64,000 nt of DNA from Mycolicibacterium thermoresistibile. GTDB lineage: Bacteria > Actinomycetota > Actinomycetes > Mycobacteriales > Mycobacteriaceae. The DNA is taken from positions 1,488,001 through 1,552,000 of the forward strand of contig NZ_LT906483.1 of NCBI RefSeq assembly GCF_900187065.1, given 5' to 3'. The position numbers and the translations under genes are program-made. This document shows positions 17,063-25,583 of the stretch, one piece after another; within the stretch, counting starts at the first letter, position 1; each line of letters opens with the position of its first letter. A model generated the notes under the pieces. It did not search any database. It was not told where the DNA came from and worked only from the letters and a program-made list of their open reading frames with translations.

Positions 17063-17970
17063 AACCCACCGACGTCACCTTCTCCTCGGGCGGCGCCGAG
17101 TGCCGCGGCTGGCATTTCACCGCCGTTGACGGTGCGCCGGACCGGCGGCCGGCGGTGGTGATGGCCCACGGTTTCGGCGGCACCAAGGACTCCGGACTGC
17201 AGGGGTTCGCCGAGCGGATCGCCGCCGCCGGATTCGACGTGCTGGCTTTCGACTTCCGTGGGTTCGGTGACTCGGAAGGGCAGCCGCGGCAAAGTGTTTC
17301 GATCGACCGGCAGATCGAGGACTACCACGCGGCGGTGGGCGCCGCGCGCCGGCTGCCCGGCGTGGACCCGGACCGGATCGTGTTGTGGGGGGTGTCGCTG
17401 TCGGGTGGCCACGTGCTGCGGGTGGCCGCCGATCGGGCCGACATCGCCGCGGTCATCGCGATGACGCCGCTGACCAGCGGGGTGGCGGTCAGCCGCGCCG
17501 CCATCGAACACCGCGACGCGTGGTCGGCGCTGAAGTGGACGGCGCAGGGGATCAGGAGCCGGTTCGTCGTCGCCCGGGGCCGGTCACCGGTGATGTTCCC
17601 GATCGTCGCGCCGCCCGGTAGCCCGGGAGCCCTGACCCTCGACGGCGCCTACGAGAGCTATCTGGGGCTGGCCGGCCCGAGCTGGCGCAACGAGATCGAC
17701 TCGGCGGTCGGTCTGGAGGTGGCCAGGATACGGACGACGGCGGCCGCCAAGCGGTTACGCTGCCCGCTGCTGGTGCAGATCGCCGACTTCGACCGCTATG
17801 TCCCGGCCGACTCGGTCACCAGGACCGCGGCGCACGGACGCGCCCAGGTGCATCACTACCCCTGCGACCACTTCGACGTCTGGCCCGGCCACGACTGGTT
17901 CGACAAGGCCGTCGACGACCAGATCGCGTTCCTCACAAGGACACTGGTCTCGACGACGCCCAGCCGCTGA
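17059..17970 (+). CDS. Alpha/beta-hydrolase (esterase) coupled to FMO
   Basis: This 303-aa alpha/beta-hydrolase has an oxyanion region AHGFGGTKDSG, a nucleophile elbow GVSLSGG, an acid candidate in IADFDRYVP and a His in CDHFDVWPGH. A DFRGFGDSEGQPRQ segment is typical of the dienelactone hydrolase/Xaa-Pro-like group. GTG 17059 overlaps the preceding TGA by four bases, giving translational coupling with the monooxygenase. It probably hydrolyses the ester or lactone made by that enzyme. Hairpins follow at the 3' end before a convergent gene. Confidence 0.85.
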   Translation: MKPTDVTFSSGGAECRGWHFTAVDGAPDRRPAVVMAHGFGGTKDSGLQGFAERIAAAGFDVLAFDFRGFGDSEGQPRQSVSIDRQIEDYHAAVGAARRLPGVDPDRIVLWGVSLSGGHVLRVAADRADIAAVIAMTPLTSGVAVSRAAIEHRDAWSALKWTAQGIRSRFVVARGRSPVMFPIVAPPGSPGALTLDGAYESYLGLAGPSWRNEIDSAVGLEVARIRTTAAAKRLRCPLLVQIADFDRYVPADSVTRTAAHGRAQVHHYPCDHFDVWPGHDWFDKAVDDQIAFLTRTLVSTTPSR

Positions 17971-17974
17971 CCGG

Positions 17975-18014
17975 GTCCCCGGCCGGGACGTCCGATCTCC
18001 CGGCGCCGGAGATC
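17975..18014. terminator. Two stacked hairpins between convergent genes
   Basis: The first hairpin is GTCCC-cggcc-GGGAC (17975-17989). The second is GATCTCC-cggcgcc-GGAGATC (17994-18014), which overlaps the stop codon of the leftward SDR. They lie in the 42 bases between convergent stops and could end transcription both ways. No U-tract is seen. Confidence 0.5.
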
Positions 18015-18834
18015 AGAACTGGGACGAACCCATATCCACCGGGATCTTCGCGGCGGTGACGAACCGGGATTCGTCGCTGGCCAGCCAGACGGCGGCGTCG
18101 GCGATGTCGTCGACCTGGGCGATCCAGTCCGGCAAAAACGGTGTGATCATCTGGGTGAGCGGCGGATTCGACTCCCCGGTGGCAGCCAGTGCGGACACCA
18201 TCTCGCCACCGCCCATGTCGGTGGCCACCGCGCCGGGATGCAGGCTGTTCACCCGGATGCGGTGTCTGCCCAGCTCGGCGGCGAACGCCCGCGCCATGCC
18301 GGCCACCGCGTGCTTGCTGGTGGTGTAGTGGACCATGAACGGCTGCAGTTTCATCCCGGCCAGCGAGCTGATCAGGATGATCGACCCGCCCCGCCGGCCG
18401 TCGATGATGTGCCGGGCGCCGGCCATCACCGTGTTCCAGGTGCCGGTCACGTTGATGTCCATGACATCGCGGAAGTCCGCGGGGGTGATCGCATCCCACG
18501 TCTGCGGCGCGCAGATCCCGGCGTTGGCGACGATGACGTCGAGCCGGCCGAGGGCGGCGACACCGGCATCCACGGCCTCCCGCAGCCCGTCGAGGTCGCG
18601 GGTGTCGGCGACGGCGGCGTGGATCCGTCGACCGGTCGCGGTGACCAACCGCACCGTTTCGTCGAGATCCTCCGGAGTCGCCGGCTCGTAGGGCACGCAG
18701 TCGGGCAGTTTCCCCGCGATGTCCACTGCGATGATGTCGGCGCCTTCGGCGGCCATCCGGACCGCGTGTGCGCGGCCCTGCCCGCGCGCGGCGCCGGTGA
18801 TGAATGCGACCCTGCCGGCGAGCCGACCTGTCAT
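18013..18834 (-). CDS. Mycofactocin-coupled SDR family oxidoreductase
   Basis: This 273-aa short-chain dehydrogenase belongs to the mycofactocin-dependent (carveol dehydrogenase-like) subgroup. The first strand/loop reads FITGAARGQGRAHAVRMAAEGADIIAVDI, and an extended insertion (residues about 42-70) follows the second strand, which is characteristic of enzymes that keep NAD bound and pass electrons to mycofactocin. The catalytic Ser (ISSLAG), Tyr and Lys (YTTSK) are intact. It probably oxidises a secondary alcohol. ATG 18834 lies eight bases after the FadE stop, so the two are one leftward operon. Confidence 0.85.
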   Translation of the reverse strand: MTGRLAGRVAFITGAARGQGRAHAVRMAAEGADIIAVDIAGKLPDCVPYEPATPEDLDETVRLVTATGRRIHAAVADTRDLDGLREAVDAGVAALGRLDVIVANAGICAPQTWDAITPADFRDVMDINVTGTWNTVMAGARHIIDGRRGGSIILISSLAGMKLQPFMVHYTTSKHAVAGMARAFAAELGRHRIRVNSLHPGAVATDMGGGEMVSALAATGESNPPLTQMITPFLPDWIAQVDDIADAAVWLASDESRFVTAAKIPVDMGSSQF

Positions 18835-18842
18835 GGTTCTCC

Positions 18843-20027
18843 TCAGTTCGTCTGTCGCTGAGCGGCTTTGACCAGTCCGCCGCCGATGATCAAGCGCTGG
18901 ATCTCGCTGGTCCCCTCATACAACCGCAGCAGCCGCACGTCGCGGTAGATGCGTTCGACCGGCACCTCGCGCATGTAGCCGGTGCCGCCGTGGATCTGCA
19001 CCGCCAGATCAGCGACCTGACCGGCCATCTCGGTGCAGAACAGTTTGGCCGCCGACGGTGCGACCCGGCGGTCCTCACCGCTGACCCACTTCCGGGCGGC
19101 GTCGCGCACCAGGGCCCGGCCCGCCATCACACCGGTCTGCTGATCGGCCAGCATCGCCTGCACCAGCTGGAACTGCCCGATCGGGGTGCCGCCCTGGGTG
19201 GCGCTGGCGGCGTAGGCCACCGATTCGTCGAGGGCACGCTGGGCGGTGCCGACCGCGAGCGCGGCGATGTGCACCCGACCGCGGGCCAGCGAGGTCATCG
19301 CGGCCCGGTAGCCGATGTCCTCCTCGCCCCCGACCAGCGCCGACGCGGGCACCCGGACGTCGGTGAAGGTCACGTCCGCGGTCCAGGCGCCCTCCTGGCC
19401 CATCTTGGCGTCCTTGGCGCCCACCTCGACACCGGGGGCGTCGGCCGGCACCAGGAAGACCGCGATGCCGGCGCCGCGTTCGTCGGCCGGCCTGCTGCGC
19501 GCGAACACCACGAACAGGTCGGCGACCGGGGCGTTGGTGATGAATCGCTTCTGCCCGTTGATGATCCAGTCCGCGTCAGCGCCGCTGCCGTCGCGTACCG
19601 CCCGGCTGCGCAGACCGGCCGGATTGGAACCGGCACCGGGTTCGGTCAACGCGAAGGAGGCGACGACCTCCCCGGAGGCGATCGGTTCGAGCCAGCGGGC
19701 CTTCTGCTCCTCGGTGCCGAAACCGACCAGCACCTGTCCGGCGATGCCGTTGTTGGTCCCGAACATCGACCGCAGTGCCAGCGAGGTGTAGCCCAGTTCC
19801 ATCGCCAGCTCGACATCCTGGGCCAGATCGAGGCCCAGCCCGCCCCATTGCTGCGGGATGGCGTAGCCGAACAGCCCCATCTGTTTGGCCTGCTCGCGCA
19901 GATCGTCGGGAACCCGGTCTTCGTTCAGGATCTCCAGTTCCCGTGGGACGACGGCGGTCCGGACGAATTCGCGGGTCTGGCGCAGTATCTGCCGGAAATC
20001 CTCGTCGCTGACTTCCGCAGTGCTCAT
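18843..20027 (-). CDS. Acyl-CoA dehydrogenase (FadE)
   Basis: This 394-aa acyl-CoA dehydrogenase is complete, with FALTEPGAGSNPAGL, KRFITNA and the full C-terminal LYEGTSEIQRLIIGGGL including the catalytic Glu. It is therefore probably a self-sufficient homotetramer introducing a 2,3-double bond in an acyl-CoA. The start is ATG 20027 with AAGGAGAA upstream. The long upstream open frame is a shadow of the divergent operon. It forms an operon with the mycofactocin-type SDR and shares a 129-base divergent promoter region with the FabG-thiolase-FadE-GntR operon, where a perfect-arm palindrome sits. Confidence 0.9.
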   Translation of the reverse strand: MSTAEVSDEDFRQILRQTREFVRTAVVPRELEILNEDRVPDDLREQAKQMGLFGYAIPQQWGGLGLDLAQDVELAMELGYTSLALRSMFGTNNGIAGQVLVGFGTEEQKARWLEPIASGEVVASFALTEPGAGSNPAGLRSRAVRDGSGADADWIINGQKRFITNAPVADLFVVFARSRPADERGAGIAVFLVPADAPGVEVGAKDAKMGQEGAWTADVTFTDVRVPASALVGGEEDIGYRAAMTSLARGRVHIAALAVGTAQRALDESVAYAASATQGGTPIGQFQLVQAMLADQQTGVMAGRALVRDAARKWVSGEDRRVAPSAAKLFCTEMAGQVADLAVQIHGGTGYMREVPVERIYRDVRLLRLYEGTSEIQRLIIGGGLVKAAQRQTN

Positions 20028-20092
20028 CGGCTTCTCCTTGTGTGTGCGTCCCGGTGGGGCGATGGCGACCCCGCCGGGACGCCGGATATCGT

Positions 20093-20108
20093 ACATCAAA
20101 TATGATGT
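20093..20108. promoter_or_regulatory. Palindrome ACATCA-AATA-TGATGT in divergent promoter
   Basis: ACATCAAATATGATGT has perfect 6-base arms and a 4-base AT centre. It lies between the leftward FadE-SDR operon and the rightward operon that ends with a GntR gene. A GntR dimer from 23331-24002 is the obvious candidate ligand, which would make this an autoregulated divergent operator. Confidence 0.55.
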
Positions 20109-20156
20109 TGGAAATCCAGCCGCATCGTCGGCGCGAGGGAAGGACGGGGTGATCAG

Positions 20157-20897
20157 GTGTCGTTGCTGGCCGGCCAGACAGCAGTGGTCACGGGCGGAGC
20201 GCGGGGTCTCGGCTACGCGATCGCCGAGCGGTTCATCGCCGAGGGCGCGCGGGTGGTGATCGGCGACATCGACGAGTCCGCCACCCGGGCCGCGGCGGAC
20301 AGCCTCGGCGGCGCGGACGTCGCGGTCGGGATGCGTTGCGATGTGACCCGGTCCGATGAGGTGGAGGCGCTGGTCGGCGCGGCGGTGAAGCGGTTCGGGT
20401 CGCTCGACGTCATGGTCAACAACGCCGGCATCACCCGCGACGCGACTATGCGCAAGATGACCGAGCAGCAGTTCGACGAGGTGATCGCCGTCCATCTGAA
20501 GGGAACCTGGAACGGGCTGCGCGCCGCCGCGGCGATCATGCGGGAGCAGAAGCGCGGTGCGATCGTGAACATGTCGTCGATCTCCGGCAAGGTCGGGATG
20601 GTCGGTCAGACCAACTACTCGGCGGCCAAGGCCGGCATCGTCGGGATGACCAAGGCGGCCTCCAAGGAGCTCGCCTATCTCGGCGTGCGGGTCAACGCCA
20701 TCCAGCCCGGTCTGATCCGTTCGGCGATGACCGAGGCGATGCCGCAACGGATCTGGGACGAGAAGCTGGCCGAGATCCCGATGGGGCGCGCCGGGGAGCC
20801 CGAAGAGGTGGCGAAGGTGGCGCTGTTCCTGGCCAGCGATCTCTCGTCGTACATGACCGGTACGGTGCTGGAAGTCACCGGCGGCCGGCACCTGTGA
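20157..20897 (+). CDS. 3-oxoacyl-ACP/3-hydroxyacyl-CoA reductase-like SDR (FabG-like)
   Basis: This 246-aa classical SDR has [14 protein letters not shown] for NAD(P) binding, NNAGITRD, a catalytic Ser in [10 protein letters not shown], and Tyr/Lys in YSAAKAG. In this setting, with a thiolase and FadE behind it, it probably acts in the oxidative direction as a 3-hydroxyacyl-CoA dehydrogenase. The GTG start at 20157 gives [14 protein letters not shown], the usual spacing to the cofactor motif. It is the first gene of the rightward operon SDR-thiolase-FadE-GntR. Confidence 0.87.
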   Translation: MSLLAGQTAVVTGGARGLGYAIAERFIAEGARVVIGDIDESATRAAADSLGGADVAVGMRCDVTRSDEVEALVGAAVKRFGSLDVMVNNAGITRDATMRKMTEQQFDEVIAVHLKGTWNGLRAAAAIMREQKRGAIVNMSSISGKVGMVGQTNYSAAKAGIVGMTKAASKELAYLGVRVNAIQPGLIRSAMTEAMPQRIWDEKLAEIPMGRAGEPEEVAKVALFLASDLSSYMTGTVLEVTGGRHL

Positions 20898-20924
20898 ATT
20901 CCGCTCGGCAGGAAAGGGACAGCG

Positions 20925-22139
20925 ATGCGTGACACGGTGATCTGTGAACCGGTGCGGACTCCGATCGGCCGGTACGGCGGCATGTTCAAGTCGTTGACCG
21001 CGGTCGACCTGGGGGTCGCCGCGCTGCAGGGGCTGTTGCAGCGCACCGGCCTCGCCCCGGATGCGGTGCAGGACGTCATCCTGGGGCACTGCTATCCCAG
21101 CAGTGAGGCGCCGGCCATCGGCAGGGTGGTGGCACTGGACGCCGGGCTGCCGGTGACCGTGCCCGGCATGCAGGTCGACCGGCGCTGCGGCTCCGGGCTG
21201 CAGGCGGTGATCCAGGCCTGCCTGCAGGTGGCCTGCGGGGACAACGATCTGGTGATCGCCGGCGGCGCCGAGAGCATGAGCAATGTGCCGTTCTACTCCA
21301 CCGATATGCGGTGGGGCGCCGCGCGGACCGGGGTGCGGATCCACGACGGGCTGGCCCGCGGCCGCACCACCGCCGGCGGCCGGAATCACCCGGTGCCCGG
21401 CGGGATGCTGGAGACCGCCGAGAACCTGCGCCGCCAGTACGGCATCTCGCGGGAAGAGCAGGACGAACTCGCCGTCGCCTCGCACCAGCGCGCGGTGGCC
21501 GCCCAGCGCAACGGCATCCTGGCCGAGGAGATCGTCCCCGTCACCGTGCCCACCCGGTCCGGTGAGGAGGTCGTCGACACCGATGAGCATCCCCGTGCCG
21601 ACACCACGATGGAGTCCCTGGCGAAACTCAAACCCGTTCTGGGCAGACAGGATCCGGAGGCCACGGTGACCGCCGGCAACGCCAGCGGGCAGAACGACGC
21701 CGCGTCGATGTGCATCGTCACCACCCGGGAGAAGGCCGAACAGCTGGGATTGCGGCCGCTGGTTCGGCTGGTGTCGTGGGGGCAGGCCGGTGTCGCGCCG
21801 AACATCATGGGAATCGGCCCGGTGCCGGCCACCGAGGTCGCGCTGAACAAGGCCGGTCTGCGACTCGGCGACATCGACGTCATCGAACTCAACGAGGCCT
21901 TCGCCGCCCAGGCGTTGGCCGTGATGCGGGAATGGAAGTTCACCGACGCCGACCGGGAACGCACCAACGTGCACGGGTCGGGCATCTCGCTGGGGCATCC
22001 GGTCGGCGCGACCGGCGGCCGGATGCTGGCCACTCTGGCCCGCGAGCTGCACCGGCGCGACGCCCGCTACGGGCTGGAGACCATGTGCATCGGCGGCGGT
22101 CAGGGGCTGGCGGCCGTCTTCGAGCGGGTGCAGTCATGA
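20925..22139 (+). CDS. Acetyl-CoA acyltransferase (thiolase)
   Basis: This 404-aa classical thiolase performs thiolytic cleavage of 3-ketoacyl-CoA. Nucleophile Cys88 lies in DRRCGSGLQA. The NEAFAAQ motif, GSGISLGHPVGATGGRM with the catalytic His, and CIGGGQG with the second Cys are all present. The length is normal. GGAAAGGGA precedes ATG 20925. Its TGA overlaps the ATG of the next FadE (ATGA), so the two are translationally coupled. Confidence 0.93.
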   Translation: MRDTVICEPVRTPIGRYGGMFKSLTAVDLGVAALQGLLQRTGLAPDAVQDVILGHCYPSSEAPAIGRVVALDAGLPVTVPGMQVDRRCGSGLQAVIQACLQVACGDNDLVIAGGAESMSNVPFYSTDMRWGAARTGVRIHDGLARGRTTAGGRNHPVPGGMLETAENLRRQYGISREEQDELAVASHQRAVAAQRNGILAEEIVPVTVPTRSGEEVVDTDEHPRADTTMESLAKLKPVLGRQDPEATVTAGNASGQNDAASMCIVTTREKAEQLGLRPLVRLVSWGQAGVAPNIMGIGPVPATEVALNKAGLRLGDIDVIELNEAFAAQALAVMREWKFTDADRERTNVHGSGISLGHPVGATGGRMLATLARELHRRDARYGLETMCIGGGQGLAAVFERVQS

Positions 22140-23329
22140 CCAGGCTGGCACAGACGCTCGGGCTGACCGAGTTCCAGACCGAGATCCTGCGCACTGTCCG
22201 AGAATTCGTGGACCGGGAGATCATCCCGAACGCGGCGGAGTTCGAGCGCACCGACACCTATCCGCAACCCATCGTCGACCAGATGCGGGAGATGGGGTTG
22301 TTCGGGTTGATGATTCCCGAGGAGTACGGCGGGCTGGGGGAGTCCCTGCTCACCTATGCGCTGTGCGTGGAGGAGCTCGCCCGCGGCTGGATGAGCATCT
22401 CCGGGGTCATCAACACCCACTTCATCGTCGCGTACATGATCCGCCAGCACGGCACGGAGGAACAGAAGCAGCGCTTCCTCCCGCGGATGGCCACCGGTGA
22501 GACCCGCGGCGCGTTCTCGATGTCCGAACCCGAACTCGGCTCCGACGTGGCGGCCATCCGCACCCGCGCCACCCGCAACGGCGACGGCACCTACACCATC
22601 GACGGCCAGAAGATGTGGTTGACCAACGGCGCCACCTCCACGCTCGTCGCCGTGCTGGTGCGCACCGACGAGGGCGCCGACAAACCGCACCGCAACCTCA
22701 CCACATTCCTGATCGAGAAGCCCACCGGCTTCGGCGAAGTCGCTCCCGGGCTGACCATCCCGGGCAAGATCGACAAACTCGGGTACAAGGGCATCGACAC
22801 CACCGAGCTGATCTTCGACGGCTACCGCGCCGATGCCGGAGACATCCTCGGCGAGCGGCCGGGGCAGGGCTTCTTCCAGATGATGGACGGTGTCGAGGTC
22901 GGCCGGGTCAACGTCTCGGCACGGGCCTGCGGGGTCGGGATCCGCGCGTTCGAGCTGGCCGTGCGGTATGCCCAGCAGCGGCACACCTTCGGCAAGCCGA
23001 TCGCCGAACATCAGGCGATCGCCTTCCAGCTGGCCGAGATGGCCACCAAGGTGGAGGCGGCGCATCTGATGATGGTCAACGCCGCCCGGCTCAAGGACTC
23101 CGGGGAACGCAACGACGTCGCGGCCGGGATGGCCAAGTATCTGGCCAGCGAGTTCTGCGCCGAGGTGACCGAGCAGAGTTTCCGGATCCACGGTGGTTAC
23201 GGCTATTCCAAGGAGTACGAGATCGAACGGCTGATGCGGGATGCGCCGTTCCTGTTGATCGGCGAGGGCACCAGCGAGATCCAGAAGAACATCATCAGCA
23301 AGCGACTGCTGGCGGACTACCGGATCTGA
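22136..23329 (+). CDS. Acyl-CoA dehydrogenase (FadE)
   Basis: This 397-aa acyl-CoA dehydrogenase has AFSMSEPELGSDVAAI, KMWLTNGAT and a C-terminal LIGEGTSEIQKNIISKRLL containing the catalytic Glu. It looks catalytically complete. ATG 22136 overlaps the thiolase stop (ATGA). A GntR gene starts one base after its stop, so the transcript couples dehydrogenase, thiolase, SDR and regulator. It may act on branched acyl-CoA, but chain specificity cannot be read from sequence. Confidence 0.92.
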   Translation: MTRLAQTLGLTEFQTEILRTVREFVDREIIPNAAEFERTDTYPQPIVDQMREMGLFGLMIPEEYGGLGESLLTYALCVEELARGWMSISGVINTHFIVAYMIRQHGTEEQKQRFLPRMATGETRGAFSMSEPELGSDVAAIRTRATRNGDGTYTIDGQKMWLTNGATSTLVAVLVRTDEGADKPHRNLTTFLIEKPTGFGEVAPGLTIPGKIDKLGYKGIDTTELIFDGYRADAGDILGERPGQGFFQMMDGVEVGRVNVSARACGVGIRAFELAVRYAQQRHTFGKPIAEHQAIAFQLAEMATKVEAAHLMMVNAARLKDSGERNDVAAGMAKYLASEFCAEVTEQSFRIHGGYGYSKEYEIERLMRDAPFLLIGEGTSEIQKNIISKRLLADYRI

Positions 23330-23330
23330 C

Positions 23331-24002
23331 GTGGCGGTCCCGGAGTTCGCTGCTCGGCCGCAACTGGCCGAGGATGTCGCCCGGTATGTGCGGCGCCGGA
23401 TCTTCGACGGCACCTACGCGGCCGGGGAGTATGTGCGGCTCGACCAGCTGGCGGTCGAGTTGGGGGTCAGCGTCACCCCGGTCCGGGAGGCGCTGTTCCA
23501 GTTGCGGGCCGAGGGCCTGCTGGTCCAGCAGCCGCGCCGGGGGTTCATGGTGCTGCCCGTGACCGAACGCGACCTGACCGACATCGCCAATGTGCAGGCG
23601 CATGTCGGCGGTGAGCTGGCGGCCCGGGCGGCGCAGAACATCACCGACGAGCAGCTGCGGGTCCTGACCGCGATCCAGGACGAACTGGAAGAGGCCTATA
23701 CCCGCGACGACGAGGACCGGGCGGTCCGGCTCAACCACGAGTTCCACCGCGCGATCAACGTGGCCGCCGACTCACCCAAACTGGCCCAGGTGATGTCGCA
23801 GATCACCCGCTACGCCCCGGAGTCGGTGTTCCCCACCATCTCCGGCTGGCCGGCCCGCTCCACCGAGCATCATCGCCGGGTGTTGGCAGCGCTTGCCGAC
23901 CGCGACCCGGACGGTGCTCGCGCCGCCATGTCGGAGCACCTGGCCGCCGGGGCCGGGCCGTTGATCGAACACCTCAAGGAACACGGTGTGATCGCGCAGT
24001 GA
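23331..24002 (+). CDS. GntR family regulator (FCD domain)
   Basis: The 223-aa protein has an N-terminal winged helix (RLDQLAVELGVSVTPVREALFQLRAEGLLVQQPRRGFMV), the full GntR signature, and a C-terminal FCD all-helical domain. The metal/ligand residues are suggested by LNHEFHRAIN and the later STEHHRRVL. FCD regulators usually sense organic acids or acyl-CoA and act as repressors. GTG 23331 lies one base after the FadE stop. The palindrome at 20093-20108 is the probable operator. It converges on a ligase gene nine bases away. Confidence 0.9.
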   Translation: MAVPEFAARPQLAEDVARYVRRRIFDGTYAAGEYVRLDQLAVELGVSVTPVREALFQLRAEGLLVQQPRRGFMVLPVTERDLTDIANVQAHVGGELAARAAQNITDEQLRVLTAIQDELEEAYTRDDEDRAVRLNHEFHRAINVAADSPKLAQVMSQITRYAPESVFPTISGWPARSTEHHRRVLAALADRDPDGARAAMSEHLAAGAGPLIEHLKEHGVIAQ

Positions 24003-24011
24003 CCGACGGTG

Positions 24012-25583
24012 TCACGTCACCACCCGGTCCGGATGCGTGGCCAACAGGTCACGCAACCGGTTGACGTCGACCTTGCCGGTGGCCCGCCGGGGCACCGCGT
24101 CGTCGGAGTCGAGCAGCAACCACACCGTGGGAACCTTGAAGCTGCTCAACAGCTTCCGCGCCTCCCTGCGTAGCTGCCCGACATCGGTGACGGTCCCGAC
24201 GACCGCCGCGCCCACCCGGTCGCCGCCGCGACCGTCGGCGACGTCGGTGACGTACGCGGCGCGCACGCCGTCGATACTGCGCAACGCGTCGGCGACCTCG
24301 CCCGGATAGACCGTGGCGCCGCTGACCTTGAACATGTCGTCCCGCCGGCCGTGGTAGAACAGGAACCCGTCGGCGTCCAGACGGCCGAGATCGCCGGTGG
24401 GGTAGAAGCCGTCCGGGGTGAACACCTCCTCGCGGCTGCGGCGGCAGATGCCGCGCATCAGGTGTGGTCCGCGCAACTGGATCTCCCCGACGGTGCCGGC
24501 CGGAACCGGTGCGCCGGAGTCCGGGTCGACGATGCGCACCTCCATGCCCGGGAACGGTTTTCCGCAGCTGCCCCACGCCGACCGCGGCATATCGGTGTCG
24601 GCCCGGTAACCGCAGTACGGGCCGAAGGACTCGGTCATCCCGAACAGGTTGGCGCGGGCGCCGCGGTCGGCCCGCTGATCGGGCGGCAGCAGCGCCTCCA
24701 GGCTGCCGGGCCGCAGTGACGACAGGTCTGCTCCCACCGATTCCCGGTGCCGTGCCAGCGCCTCGGCCTGATCCGGCCAGCCCCGGAACAGTGTCACCCG
24801 TTCCCGTTCCAACAGCCTCAGGGTGGTGTGCGGCTGCGGCTTCTCCTCGGTCACCAGGGTGGCGCCGGCGACCAGGGCGGACAGCACCCCGCCGCCGAAC
24901 CCGCCCACCCAGAAGAACGGCATCGGCAGATACAAGCGGGTGTCGGCGTCGATGCAGCGGGCGTCGAGCCCGGCCGCCACCGCACCCAGCGCGTTGCCGT
25001 GCGAGTGCAGCACCCCTTTGGGCGGTCCGCTGCTGCCGGAGGTGAACATGACGGCCAGCGGATCACTGGGGACGACCCCGGCCGCCATCGCGTCGACGAT
25101 GCCGGCGGCGCCGGCCGAGGCGGCGAGGTCGCCCACCTGGTCGGGTGTCCAGATCCGGCGCAGCGCCGGCAGTTCCGCGGTGGCCAGCGGCTGCGGTTCG
25201 AGCGGTCCGATCTCCGCGGCCAGCCCGTCGAGGTAGCGGTGCCCACGGAACTCCGGCACGCTGATGAGCACCCGGACCGCCGCGGTGCGCAGCTGTGCGA
25301 CGAGTTCGCGCGGGGCGAGCAGGGTGCTCAGCGGAACCAGCACCGCACCGATGCGGGTGAGGGCCAGCGCGATGCACACCCACCGGGCGCTGTTGGGCAT
25401 GATCAGCCCGACCCGGGTGCCCTTTCCGATACCGGCCTCGATGAACGCGGCGGCCAGTTCCCGGGTGTCGGCGTCCAGATCCCGGTAGCTGACCCGGGTG
25501 TCGGGATCGATCACCGCGGCGCTGTCCGGGTGGATTCCGGCGTGCCGGCGCAGCAGGGCGTCGATGGTGAGGTGGTCAGGCAT
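24012..25583 (-). CDS. Acyl-CoA ligase (ANL superfamily) 1 of 3
   Basis: This 523-aa adenylate-forming ligase has the phosphate loop FTSGSSGPPKGVLHSH, the A5-type NLFGMTESFG, YPTGDLGRLDADGF, and the C-terminal catalytic Lys in RRATGKVD. It activates a carboxylic acid to the acyl-AMP and then the CoA thioester. It is the last gene of a leftward run of hydratases and ligases. ATG 25583 overlaps the stop of the upstream ligase by eight bases. The acid bound by this paralogue is unknown; its divergence from the two neighbours suggests different substrates rather than recent duplication. Confidence 0.88.
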   Translation of the reverse strand: MPDHLTIDALLRRHAGIHPDSAAVIDPDTRVSYRDLDADTRELAAAFIEAGIGKGTRVGLIMPNSARWVCIALALTRIGAVLVPLSTLLAPRELVAQLRTAAVRVLISVPEFRGHRYLDGLAAEIGPLEPQPLATAELPALRRIWTPDQVGDLAASAGAAGIVDAMAAGVVPSDPLAVMFTSGSSGPPKGVLHSHGNALGAVAAGLDARCIDADTRLYLPMPFFWVGGFGGGVLSALVAGATLVTEEKPQPHTTLRLLERERVTLFRGWPDQAEALARHRESVGADLSSLRPGSLEALLPPDQRADRGARANLFGMTESFGPYCGYRADTDMPRSAWGSCGKPFPGMEVRIVDPDSGAPVPAGTVGEIQLRGPHLMRGICRRSREEVFTPDGFYPTGDLGRLDADGFLFYHGRRDDMFKVSGATVYPGEVADALRSIDGVRAAYVTDVADGRGGDRVGAAVVGTVTDVGQLRREARKLLSSFKVPTVWLLLDSDDAVPRRATGKVDVNRLRDLLATHPDRVVT

